The notes under the pieces were generated by a model. That model searched no databases. It was not told the DNA's origin and worked only from the letters and a program-made list of their open reading frames with translations. 64,000 bases of DNA from Fictibacillus marinisediminis. GTDB lineage: Bacteria > Bacillota > Bacilli > Bacillales > Fictibacillaceae. This document shows positions 9,623-18,436 of the stretch, piece by piece. The stretch's first letter is position 1. Every line of letters begins with the position of its first letter. Where the stretch lies: contig NZ_JAIWJX010000002.1 in assembly GCF_023149135.1 (NCBI RefSeq), positions 3,720,001-3,784,000 on the forward strand, given 5' to 3'. The position numbers and the translations under genes were made by a program.

Positions 9623-12358
9623 TTATAACATGCTGCAAAGAGATTTTATATCAACTTTACCATTTTTCGTCAGAGGTATTTCTGGAATCGAAATAATACG
9701 ATTAGGTATCATATATAAAGGCAATTTCTTTGATAATTCAGAACGTATTTGTCTCTTAATATCTGGATTATCCTTACAAACTATAGCGCTTATTAATCGT
9801 GTACGACCAGTTTGCATCTTTTCGATAAAAGCAACTGAGTTTGAGACATCAGCTTGCCTATTAATATATTTTTCTATTTCTCGTAAATCTATTCTATAAC
9901 CATTATGCTTAATTTCACTTGTAACTCTTCCTACTATATAAATGAGATTGTCCGTTCCCAAGTAACCTAAATCTCCTGTTTTGTATATTATTTCCTTCAG
10001 TTCCTCGTTCCAAACAAACGAATCATTCGTTTGTTTTTCACTAAGGTAACCCTTTGCAAGCCCTTTTCCTGCTATACAGATTTCTCCTAAAACCCGAAAA
10101 TCACACAAGTCCCCTTTTGAATCGATAATATATAGCTCTTGGTTAGCAAGCGGCACACCATATGGTATAGTAGAAACATTTTGATAAGAAGAACAATCAT
10201 AGTAATTTGACCAGATGGAAGCTTCTGTTGCTCCCCCTAAAGCATATAATTGGATACGATCATAACTACAAAATAACTCTTCAACTGTTTTCTTCGGTAC
10301 GAAATCCCCGCTAACTAATATCCCTCTCAAATTTTCAAATTTATACTTTAGTAAAAATTCTTTCGCTAAAGCAGGTGTTGAATTCCAAATGCTGATTTTA
10401 TTGTGATAGTCATTTTCAAAAAACCAAGTACTATCGTAGGCTTCCACAAAAACAACCGACATTCCACAAATTATCGATCCGAAAATGTCAAAAATGGAAA
10501 GATCAAAATACAAATTTGAAATATTCATTACTGTATCTTTTTGAGTGATATTAAACTTTTCAAGAATATCATAAACCGTATTTAGAGCTGCTTTTTCTGT
10601 AATTATTATTCCTTTAGGTTGTCCTGTTGTTCCCGATGTGTGTATTACATATGCTTCTTCTTTATCGATGTGAACATTTATATCAGATATCTTGGTTAAT
10701 TCACCATTTTTAAAATAGATGTAGTTTTGTATACTTGAAAGAATTTCTTCGGTTTTTTCATCTCCAAAACTCTCATTGACCACACAAAAAGAATCATTAG
10801 TTAATATGCAGGCAAAAATGCAAACAATAGAATGAATATTTTTTTTTCCATTGAATGCAATACGTACTTTATTTTTTTTATGCTCTTTTTTTATTCTCCG
10901 AATTTCCTCGGCTTTATTTTGGGCCAAATCAAATATTTGGTTGAAGGTATATTCAGTGTTATTAATAGTTGCAAATACTTTTTCTGGATATTTGTTTGCT
11001 GTTTTTTCTAAGTGTTGCTTTAATGTATTGAATTTAAAATCGATCTTACTTGTTTGAGAATTGTATTTCTCGTATTTTGAAATTAATTCGGACTTCTTTG
11101 AAAGAGTATAATTGCTAATAACGTCTTCAGTTGAGTTTAAAAATCCAAAAATTAATGAGCAGTATTCAGAAAACATTGTATCAATTATAGTTGTGTCAAA
11201 CATATCACTTCGATAGTTCCAAGAAATATTCAATTCTTCTCCTATGTTTTTTACCTGAAAATCTAGATACGTCTCTAGATTCGGTGAAAAACAATAATCT
11301 TCCTTTAATACATTATCAAACAAATCAGCTTCTTCATTAAATAACAATGATGTAAAAGATACAGGAGTAATTGCAGAAAGGGACTTTTTTTTCATCTCAC
11401 GTATTACTTCCGTTGTTTCAAAATACTTATATCTTGAAGCCTGATCAAGACTTAACTTAAGTCTTTGAATATTCTCTTTGAAGGATTTATCGAAATCAAA
11501 ACTTGTCTGCAATAAAAATGAAGATGTGAAATTACCGATTATTTTATGATATTCTTTCCCTTCTGGACGATTAGAATAATATAAATTAATTGAGAAATTT
11601 TGCTCTTTGGACCATTTAGAGAGAATTAGTGAATATGAAGTGAGGAGGATACTCGTCACAGAAGTGGATAGCTCATCTGCCTTTTTTTTAAGTAGTTCAT
11701 AAAGATCCTTCTTAATACTGCATTCTTGACGTAAAAAATCTATAGCCATCGTTTGTTCCGTCTGATAATTAATTTGAGGAGCTGGATAGATATTTTCAAT
11801 GTTATTTATGTAGTAATCTTTTGACTCTATATATCTTTCACAACTTCTTGTTTCTTGATAAAAGTTTTGTATATGCAACAATTCATTTGAATAATCATTA
11901 CCTGACATAATTGGATTAGATAAGAACATCTTTAACTGTTGTATAAGCTCGGAAACGCCTAGTCCATCTGTAATAAGAAGATCTATACTTAAAAAAATTC
12001 TAAGGCCTTCTTTCTCTTCAATCGCTTCTATTGTAAAGAGAGGGTAATCTTTCATTCCATATTTCTTTTGAGATAATTCTTTTCTCTTCAGTTCTACTAA
12101 TGAAGAATCAAAGTGCTGATTCTCATGAACTGGAATTTTATATTTTAAAACTTCTTCGATAATAAAATTCTCATTATCAAAAATCCTCGCATTTAGCATA
12201 GGTTGAGATTCAATTAACTTTTCAAAAGCCTGTTCAAAATCTCTAATGTGACCATTATATATAAATTCTATGTAATGGTTCGTACCTACTCCTTCTCGAG
12301 AGTCATTATCTTTAAACATTAGATATTCTTTTTGTAGTTCTGTCATTTTAATATGCAT
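9623..12358 (-). CDS. Nonribosomal peptide synthetase, Cy-A (cysteine-type), no carrier domain
   Basis: 911 residues. The N-terminal heterocyclisation domain (about 1-430) has DLLITD near 125, the FTS threonine of PVSFTS near 332 and the LDFQV aspartate near 362, so the Thr-Asp pair known from Cy domains is kept. The Ser of D-x4-D-x2-S is Gly here. The adenylation domain (about 450-911) has TSGTTGQPKG, YFDLSIFDIFG, IWNSTPAL, VSGDF, LGGATEASIW and the A10 lysine in KNGKVD. The specificity code reads D-L-F-N-L-S-L-I-W, one step from the cysteine code DLYNLSLIW. The protein stops right after A10 with no PCP, so it must load the separate carrier protein encoded just upstream. AAGGAGAAGG precedes ATG. 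Confidence 0.93.
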   Translation of the reverse strand: MHIKMTELQKEYLMFKDNDSREGVGTNHYIEFIYNGHIRDFEQAFEKLIESQPMLNARIFDNENFIIEEVLKYKIPVHENQHFDSSLVELKRKELSQKKYGMKDYPLFTIEAIEEKEGLRIFLSIDLLITDGLGVSELIQQLKMFLSNPIMSGNDYSNELLHIQNFYQETRSCERYIESKDYYINNIENIYPAPQINYQTEQTMAIDFLRQECSIKKDLYELLKKKADELSTSVTSILLTSYSLILSKWSKEQNFSINLYYSNRPEGKEYHKIIGNFTSSFLLQTSFDFDKSFKENIQRLKLSLDQASRYKYFETTEVIREMKKKSLSAITPVSFTSLLFNEEADLFDNVLKEDYCFSPNLETYLDFQVKNIGEELNISWNYRSDMFDTTIIDTMFSEYCSLIFGFLNSTEDVISNYTLSKKSELISKYEKYNSQTSKIDFKFNTLKQHLEKTANKYPEKVFATINNTEYTFNQIFDLAQNKAEEIRRIKKEHKKNKVRIAFNGKKNIHSIVCIFACILTNDSFCVVNESFGDEKTEEILSSIQNYIYFKNGELTKISDINVHIDKEEAYVIHTSGTTGQPKGIIITEKAALNTVYDILEKFNITQKDTVMNISNLYFDLSIFDIFGSIICGMSVVFVEAYDSTWFFENDYHNKISIWNSTPALAKEFLLKYKFENLRGILVSGDFVPKKTVEELFCSYDRIQLYALGGATEASIWSNYYDCSSYQNVSTIPYGVPLANQELYIIDSKGDLCDFRVLGEICIAGKGLAKGYLSEKQTNDSFVWNEELKEIIYKTGDLGYLGTDNLIYIVGRVTSEIKHNGYRIDLREIEKYINRQADVSNSVAFIEKMQTGRTRLISAIVCKDNPDIKRQIRSELSKKLPLYMIPNRIISIPEIPLTKNGKVDIKSLCSML

Positions 12359-12551
12359 GTTGTATCCTTCTCCTTATTAGAAAGTTCACTTGTTTAACCT
12401 CAAAAAGAAGGTATTTGTTTAAAGAGTAAACAAAGTTACATTCCGTGTTTAGTAGAAAATACATTAAAAAATAGGTGAATAGAATACAAGATCACAAAAG
12501 AGATAAGAAACATTTATTCCTCCAATGTGATCTCATATTTCAAAAAATATT

Positions 12552-12806
12552 CTAGCTTACGACTAATACTCTTTCTGCCAGATCATCAGCGAACTCACCA
12601 ATTGTCTCAGTCAACATAATGCTTTCAATAGATACTTTTATCGATAACTGCTCTTCTAGTTCATTTTTGATTTTCATTGCAGTTAAAGAGTCACCACCTA
12701 AATCATAAAAATTGTCTTCCGGTAGAACTCCTGGTTGGTTAAGTTGTTCAGAAAACACAAGTACTACCCTTTTTAAAATGCCTTCGTTATTGTTTAATTC
12801 GTTCAT
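12552..12806 (-). CDS. Free-standing peptidyl carrier protein
   Basis: 84 residues from the ATG at 12806, preceded by GGGAGGATATATTT; an in-frame upstream TTG at 12824 is less likely because it overlaps that site. The motif NFYDLGGDSLTAMKI holds the phosphopantetheinyl serine (near residue 40), and the size and four-helix pattern fit a PCP. It lies between a synthetase ending in a Cy domain and one made of Cy-A without a carrier, so it most likely carries the cysteinyl group. A separate carrier at this point would need docking contacts with both partners. Confidence 0.92.
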   Translation of the reverse strand: MNELNNNEGILKRVVLVFSEQLNQPGVLPEDNFYDLGGDSLTAMKIKNELEEQLSIKVSIESIMLTETIGEFADDLAERVLVVS

Positions 12807-12911
12807 AAATATATCCTCCCTCAATCTTTTTAAGTTGATCTATCAACGTTCCCGAATTGCGGGAACATGCGACATACTTCGAAAAATACTGGTCAAACCC
12901 TATACCTTGAA

Positions 12912-15900
12912 TCAAACATCGAGTAAGCTTTGGTTCCAAATTCCAGGCTCATCGGCAAGTTGGTTTAGCAAGTCACAGAAAGAACTAAACATTTCCTCGA
13001 TTACATCAGGCCGAATAACTCCTACGATGTAGTCCCATTTAAAATGCAGCGTTCCCTTTGACTCTCGAACTTGAACATCAAGAGTTACCTGTGGAGTCTG
13101 TGACGTACCAAATACCTCTCGCCCTAATAAAGAGACATCATGACGACCTTGATGTCCAAGAAGGCTGGTCAACACTACTGGCATCAACGGCTTAGGACCT
13201 GTACGTTTAAGTCGGGATAGTTCGCGTAAAACTTCAACTCCTGTAAAAAGTCGATGATCAAGCGCCTGCCAAATTGCCTCCTGTAAAAGCTGTCCACGTG
13301 TTTGAAGTGTGTCATCAGCAGCAACTTCGTAGGGTACAAGTAGCGGATTAGTGAAATCTCCAACTACAAAATTAATGTCGTCATTGATTGACATTCGATC
13401 TGAGATGGGAAGATTCAAAGTAAATTGATCTTTTTCGCTCCAGCTGCTTAATGCTTCACAAAATACTAGGGCCACAACACCAGAAGGAGAGATTTTCCGT
13501 TCTTGTCCTTGGCTTTTGAGTAGTTCCCATTTCTCTTTTTCAAGTGTACCTTCAAATCTTTCAAACCTCACTGGAGCACCAGTTTCAATTTGTTCAAGTT
13601 GAGGTAACTTTGGGGCATCAGGCAACTTATGGATTTTTTCTAACCAGTATTCACGATGAGAATGATATTGTGCACTATGTTTTACTTTGTTCCGGTATGC
13701 CACATAATCTTGAAATGTGGTGTGAATAGGTGGTAATTCTGTTTCTTCTTTACTGTATAGATCAATTATGTCCGGGATAATTACTTGAAAGATCGACCAT
13801 GCATCTGCGATTAATAAGTCAATATTGAAATGAATTCTGCTTATCTGTGGACTGATTTGGCTCACAACGAATCGAAATAGAGGCCATTCTGCTATTCCAA
13901 TTTCCTGATTTGCCATGCGTTTACGCATCTTGTTAATCTCATTTTCAATCTCATTTGGTGAAAGATCACTTATATCTATGAACTCGACTGCTTGGCTCGC
14001 ATCAACTGTTCCGATTCTTTGACATCCTGAATCATCAATTGTCGCTCTTAGCATTGGGTGACGCTCGACCAGCATGACTACCGCACGAGCAAATCGATCT
14101 CGATTCAAGTCTTCAACTTCCCACTCAAAGTACCCTTGACAACCTATATCTCCATAATTGAAATCAGAGCCACGACCTATCCATAAAGCTTGTTGATATT
14201 CAGTGAGATTGAAGGGCTCTAATTGCTGATCAATAGGCAGATTCTCAAATTTTGGCATGTCAATTGTCTGAGAGATAGTTGATAGATGTAATAGGTTCGA
14301 GAATACTGGATTTTCAAGAAAGGGGCTCATTTCGATGTTGATTCCATACTTGTAAGTCAAATCCCCTAGCATCCGCATAGCTCGCAAAGAATCTCCGCCT
14401 TCTTGAAAGAAATTAGATTCAAGAGTGATCTCATCACATCTAGTCCATGCCAACCAACATTCACGCAAAGCAGTCTCATTTTTCGTAGACGGGTAAAAAG
14501 CTGTGTGTACTTTATCTCGCTCCACTAGATTGGAACGTAATGCAGCATAATCAACCTTATCATTGTATCCTAGAGGCAACTTTGTTGTTCTAATCTGACT
14601 AGGTTGTGCAGCAGGATGTAACTTTTTACTAAGATATTGCCTAACCTCATTTTTGACGTTCTCAGCATTTGGAGCCGTCTCAATAAATAGTTCAAGTATT
14701 TCTCCAGCGCTATCATTGAAGCAAAGAGCAGCAGCTTTTGCCACACCTGAAACTTCAAGTGCAGTTATTTCAATTTCTGCTAAGTCCACTCTATGCCCTC
14801 TTATCTTCACAAGTGCATTTGAACGTCCGAAAATTTCGACAGTTCCATCCAAACTCATACGTGCTCGATCTCCGGAACTATATTGCAGTTTCGAAGTTGT
14901 ATCCAATTCATTTGGGCGAAATGATTTTTGAGTTTCTTTATAATCTATATAACCCTTGGACAGTGTTTCACCAGTAATAATCAATTCACCAATACAGCAC
15001 GCTGGCAACTCTCTTCCATCATCATCAACCACATACATGTTTACACCAGGTACTGCGCGTCCAACACTAGGTAACAATGTACGACGCGACGCTTCAGATA
15101 AATCCTCTATAGATACAACAGCAGCTTCTGCAGATCCATAGACGTTAAGTACACGATATTCTGTCTTCGGCCACTGCTTACAACGTTCACCTGCAACTAG
15201 CATTGTCTGTAAACCACTATGAAAACCGTTAGCCCAGAGAGCTTCTGCAATTGATGTCATAACTAGCGTGTTTGTGATATTGGTTTTAGTGAACCAGTGT
15301 GCCAGCAACTTAATATCTTTCAAAACATCAGATGATGGGATGCATACAGTTCCGCCGGCACAAAGCACTGGAAGCGGATCTACTTCGATCATTCCATATC
15401 CAGGCGACGATAGCCATGATCCTCTAGAATTTGTGCCTAGCTCAGCAGTGTCAATGATAGTATCAATTGTAGCTGCCATCCCGCTGTAAGATAAACAAGC
15501 TGCCTTAGGTCGTCCAGTAGTTCCCGAAGTACCTGCAATGAAACACACATCATTGTCAGTTTTGATCCATTCATCGTTTTCTTGTTTAAGCTGTGTGTGC
15601 TCATATATTCCTTTATCAAAATCTAGTACAGGATAGCTTGTTAGACTACGTGCTCTGTCTATTACATTGACAGCAGAAATTATAGCGTCAGGACTACATT
15701 CATTCAGAAAGTCTCGTATCCGATCATCAGGATTTGTCAAATCTATAAGTACACAGGTTCCACCCATACGTTGGGTTGCGATCACAGAGATTAAGTGTTT
15801 CCAACTCCGTTCAATGAATATGGCAATTCTGGGATATGCCTCCTGAGTGTTTATTTGTTCACGCACCTGCTGTATAACTGATTCTGATGCTTTCCAAAGT

Positions 15901-16601
15901 TCGTCATAGGTTAATATTTTCCCACTCACATCATCTAAAATTGCCATACTTAATGGATTTTTCTGCTTGTGATTGTAGATGTGTTCAATCATGGACTTGT
16001 GCTGACGCTGTATGTATTTAGGGCGGGTAGGTAAACTATCGACTGCAGGTATAACCTTTTTATCTTTAAGAGCTTTCTCAAATGCAAAAGTCGTAATTTT
16101 ACACAAATGCGCAAACATATTGGAGTCAATACAATCACCCTTGATGGAAAGTGTACAACGCCCATTTTGGGCTAGCAGCCATATTGATGATTCTTCTGAC
16201 AAGTTACTCTTAATATTCGACACCTCAATGTCCAGAGTTATACCATTAAGTCTTGGTATTTCACTGTTATAACGTAGATTATGTATGAAAGCATGGACAT
16301 CGTTGATATCATGTAGTTTAGTCGTGTCAATTTCGATATAAGTTGGAGATTCATCGGTAGTTATACCCACGTTTACTCGACCTTCAGAACTGAGTAACGA
16401 ACCAAGAATTGCTGCAGTCACAATAGTATTATCAAGGGTTGCAGTATGTCCCTCAGGCAAAATAATCTCCTCTTCAATTCGCTCAATCCTTGTTAATCTG
16501 CTGGTTGCATAAGATTTGAATGCATCTAAAACTGTCCGATTAATACTCGAATCTACATCCATGATCATCCTAGCAGGTTTTTGTTTATTAATTGTGTACA
16601 T
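12912..16601 (-). CDS. Nonribosomal peptide synthetase, A-PCP-Cy (initiating subunit)
   Basis: 1229 residues. Residues 1-195 are unassigned but look like the C-terminal half of a condensation-type domain without HHxxxD. The adenylation domain (about 200-700) has TSGTTGRPKA near 355, NVYGSAEAA near 484, GRSNALVKIRGHRVD and the A10 lysine in NDKVD. The A4 site reads PGYGMIEVD where FDxS is usual, so the Asp that binds the alpha-amino group is missing. This suggests a starter without a standard amine. PCP follows (FFQEGGDSLRAM, Ser near 737), then a full Cy domain (about 830-1229) with DLLIADAWS near 931, PVVLTS and TLDVQV. GGAGGCATTCGC precedes ATG. It is the first gene of the biosynthetic operon. 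Confidence 0.93.
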   Translation of the reverse strand: MYTINKQKPARMIMDVDSSINRTVLDAFKSYATSRLTRIERIEEEIILPEGHTATLDNTIVTAAILGSLLSSEGRVNVGITTDESPTYIEIDTTKLHDINDVHAFIHNLRYNSEIPRLNGITLDIEVSNIKSNLSEESSIWLLAQNGRCTLSIKGDCIDSNMFAHLCKITTFAFEKALKDKKVIPAVDSLPTRPKYIQRQHKSMIEHIYNHKQKNPLSMAILDDVSGKILTYDELWKASESVIQQVREQINTQEAYPRIAIFIERSWKHLISVIATQRMGGTCVLIDLTNPDDRIRDFLNECSPDAIISAVNVIDRARSLTSYPVLDFDKGIYEHTQLKQENDEWIKTDNDVCFIAGTSGTTGRPKAACLSYSGMAATIDTIIDTAELGTNSRGSWLSSPGYGMIEVDPLPVLCAGGTVCIPSSDVLKDIKLLAHWFTKTNITNTLVMTSIAEALWANGFHSGLQTMLVAGERCKQWPKTEYRVLNVYGSAEAAVVSIEDLSEASRRTLLPSVGRAVPGVNMYVVDDDGRELPACCIGELIITGETLSKGYIDYKETQKSFRPNELDTTSKLQYSSGDRARMSLDGTVEIFGRSNALVKIRGHRVDLAEIEITALEVSGVAKAAALCFNDSAGEILELFIETAPNAENVKNEVRQYLSKKLHPAAQPSQIRTTKLPLGYNDKVDYAALRSNLVERDKVHTAFYPSTKNETALRECWLAWTRCDEITLESNFFQEGGDSLRAMRMLGDLTYKYGINIEMSPFLENPVFSNLLHLSTISQTIDMPKFENLPIDQQLEPFNLTEYQQALWIGRGSDFNYGDIGCQGYFEWEVEDLNRDRFARAVVMLVERHPMLRATIDDSGCQRIGTVDASQAVEFIDISDLSPNEIENEINKMRKRMANQEIGIAEWPLFRFVVSQISPQISRIHFNIDLLIADAWSIFQVIIPDIIDLYSKEETELPPIHTTFQDYVAYRNKVKHSAQYHSHREYWLEKIHKLPDAPKLPQLEQIETGAPVRFERFEGTLEKEKWELLKSQGQERKISPSGVVALVFCEALSSWSEKDQFTLNLPISDRMSINDDINFVVGDFTNPLLVPYEVAADDTLQTRGQLLQEAIWQALDHRLFTGVEVLRELSRLKRTGPKPLMPVVLTSLLGHQGRHDVSLLGREVFGTSQTPQVTLDVQVRESKGTLHFKWDYIVGVIRPDVIEEMFSSFCDLLNQLADEPGIWNQSLLDV

Positions 16602-16874
16602 GCGAATGCCTCCATTAGATAAATAGATACATATTACTATTTTTTTATTGATAGAAATTTTTATTATTAGCCTAGAAGAGTATTATTTAGTGCTCTTGGC
16701 TGAGTAATTTGTCTATATTTTTACACAAAACAATTATGAAGCAGCCTTTAAAAACTCTGCTTAGTGATTTTTAATCTCAATTTTAAATACATGTGGCAAG
16801 GTACAGCCTTAGAGTTTTACGCATAATATAACAATAGCTTTAAACCATCACGTATTGACTTTCCTTTTTAAATC

Positions 16875-16902
16875 TAGACAAACTTTTTAATGATACTATA
16901 GT
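16875..16902 (+). promoter_or_regulatory. Sigma-A-type promoter of the Spo0A-like regulator
   Basis: TAGACA (16875-16880), a 16-base spacer and TATAGT (16897-16902), about 90 bases upstream of the regulator start. The -10 hexamer overlaps the inverted repeat at 16899-16917. Assigned by eye from the hexamers only. Confidence 0.45.
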
Positions 16903-16917
16903 TGCGTTTTGCAACTA
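16899..16917. promoter_or_regulatory. Inverted repeat overlapping the -10 region, possible operator
   Basis: TAGTTGC and GCAACTA form a perfect 7-bp inverted repeat around GTTTT. It overlaps the -10 hexamer and start region of the regulator promoter, a normal position for a repressor or autoregulator site. There is no T-run after it, so it is unlikely to be a terminator. Confidence 0.45.
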
Positions 16918-16927
16918 CTACGTTTAC

Positions 16928-16934
16928 ATCGACA
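16928..16934 (-). promoter_or_regulatory. Candidate Spo0A-type box
   Basis: The minus strand reads TGTCGAT, one base off the Spo0A consensus TGTCGAA. It lies between the regulator promoter and its start codon. A 7-mer with one mismatch is weak on its own; it is noted because the adjacent gene encodes a Spo0A-like DNA-binding domain. Confidence 0.25.
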
Positions 16935-16989
16935 TTTGTTTATAATAAAATTTACTTTATTATCAGTTTTTATCAATTTTTAGGAAAGA

Positions 16990-17793
16990 GTGAAAAATTT
17001 GGAAAATAATTTAACTATTCTATTGGTTGAAGATGATGAAGCTGAATGTCAAGCAATGAGTAACTACATAGAAAGCACTACTGATGTAAAATTAGTGGGA
17101 ATTACTAAAGACAGTATGCAAGCACTTGAATATTTCTCTTCTTATCAGCCTGATGTCATTGTGTTGGATTTAGAATTGCATAATGGTAAAGGAGACGGTT
17201 TATCATTTTTAGAAAATATGGCTCAACAAAAGATTGATCATAAACCTTTTATTCTCGTTACTACTAATAACAATAGTCAGATTATTCATAATCAAGCTCG
17301 TAAATTTGGAGCGGATTTTATAATACCTAAATACAAAGAAAATTACAGTGCACAAAATAGCGTTCAGTTTTTAAGAGCACTTAAACAATCAATCCAACGC
17401 TCCAACAAGAGTAATTCCGTCCGCTCAGTCTCGTATAACACTCCTCATACTCCACAGAAGCCTCAAGAAAAAATGGAAAAAAGGCTTTTTAGCGAGTTTA
17501 ATCACATTGGCATCAGTCCTAAAATGAAAGGACGTAAATATCTTACAAATGCAGTACAAATACTACTAGAGGATCCAACCTCCAAAGTGTGTTTCATAAT
17601 AGCCAATAAATATAGCAAAACCGAAGCCAGCGTATCGCGTGCAATGCAAAATGCAATTAATAATGCTTGGAGTAGTTGTAATATGGACAATCTGACCAAG
17701 TATTACACAGCACACATTCGTTCCGATAAGTGTGTTCCAACATACATGGAATTTATCCATTATTATGCTGATAAAATTAAAACTGATTTGTAA
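16990..17793 (+). CDS. Orphan response regulator with Spo0A-like DNA-binding domain
   Basis: 267 residues. The N-terminal receiver (about 8-130) has the acidic pair E14-D15-D16, the predicted phospho-acceptor Asp60 in VIVLDLEL, a switch Thr in LVTTNN and the Lys in IIPKYK. A linker of about 30 polar residues leads to a C-terminal domain (about 165-267) that aligns with the Spo0A effector domain: IGISPKMKGRKYL, then a recognition-helix region ASVSRAMQNAINNAWS, matching the Spo0A pattern (S/A)xVxRAIxxAIxxAWS, and CVPTYMEFIHYYADKI. It starts at a GTG behind AGGAAAGA and is divergent from the NRPS operon. No kinase is adjacent. It probably links the cluster to a developmental or phosphorelay signal; it is not the housekeeping Spo0A, whose DNA-binding sequence differs. 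Confidence 0.85.
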   Translation: MKNLENNLTILLVEDDEAECQAMSNYIESTTDVKLVGITKDSMQALEYFSSYQPDVIVLDLELHNGKGDGLSFLENMAQQKIDHKPFILVTTNNNSQIIHNQARKFGADFIIPKYKENYSAQNSVQFLRALKQSIQRSNKSNSVRSVSYNTPHTPQKPQEKMEKRLFSEFNHIGISPKMKGRKYLTNAVQILLEDPTSKVCFIIANKYSKTEASVSRAMQNAINNAWSSCNMDNLTKYYTAHIRSDKCVPTYMEFIHYYADKIKTDL

Positions 17794-18436
17794 GATGAAT
17801 ACATAGATTCTTTCCTTACTTTGTAAACATTGATACTATAGATTTCCATATACTCTGTACGTAGTCGTCATTTTTCTCACTATTTTTTTCATTTGTTATC
17901 TAAAAGAATAGCGAATAAAAAAAATTTCTTCGCTTACTTTTTGTCCTTGCTTTATTTACTTCCTAGTGGTTTATCATTGTTTTTTGTGTAATTATGGTAT
18001 TAGAGAAACTTATAGTGTTTTTGTTTAATTTAAAATACCAATAAGAGTATTTTGCTTTTTTCATAGCTTTGATTTTATGTCACAAAGAAACTTTTGGTTA
18101 GAATTATGGTAAGAAGCAACCATACCTCGGCTTTCTTTAGATATGTTTTAAACTGCTTCCCCACAAAAAAAGGATTGTGATTATTTCGAAGGGAAAATCG
18201 AAGGAGTTCTTGAGTCTTGGGGCATTCCACAACAAAAGGAGATTCAATGAGACAAGAAGCTGGCTCAGCATTACACCATATGCACTGATATTTAGGCATA
18301 AACAGACTTGTCATTTTTAAATAATTTCCCCTAAACCAATTTCCTATAATACAAATAAAGCATCTCTTAGTTTTAGCTCTTTTATCTAATAAAATACATT
18401 TAGTAACTGTGCCGTGGAATTAATGCAAAACATAAA
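17794..18436. other. AT-rich region between regulator and type II thioesterase
   Basis: About 640 bases holding only one doubtful short reading frame on the minus strand (18075-18314). No terminator with a clean stem and T-run was found right after the regulator. No RNA gene was recognised. Confidence 0.4.
18075..18314 (-). CDS. Doubtful small protein with a CxxC pair
   Basis: A 79-codon frame with CIWC near the start and two more cysteines, then a hydrophobic C-terminal part. It starts at ATG, but the only purine-rich site (AGGGGA) lies about 12 bases upstream, which is far. No family is recognised and the C-terminus has no clear logic. It may be a real small gene, a decayed gene or chance; it is kept because it is the only frame in a 640-base gap. 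Confidence 0.25.
   Translation of the reverse strand: MTSLFMPKYQCIWCNAEPASCLIESPFVVECPKTQELLRFSLRNNHNPFFVGKQFKTYLKKAEVWLLLTIILTKSFFVT

Larger units (their letters stand above)
16602..16989. other. Divergent regulatory region between the NRPS operon and its putative regulator
   Basis: 388 bases, AT-rich, separating the minus-strand NRPS start from the plus-strand regulator. It holds a plus-strand promoter, a 7-bp inverted repeat over the -10 region and one sequence close to a Spo0A box; these are listed separately. I could not fix a convincing minus-strand promoter for the NRPS operon. Confidence 0.6.
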
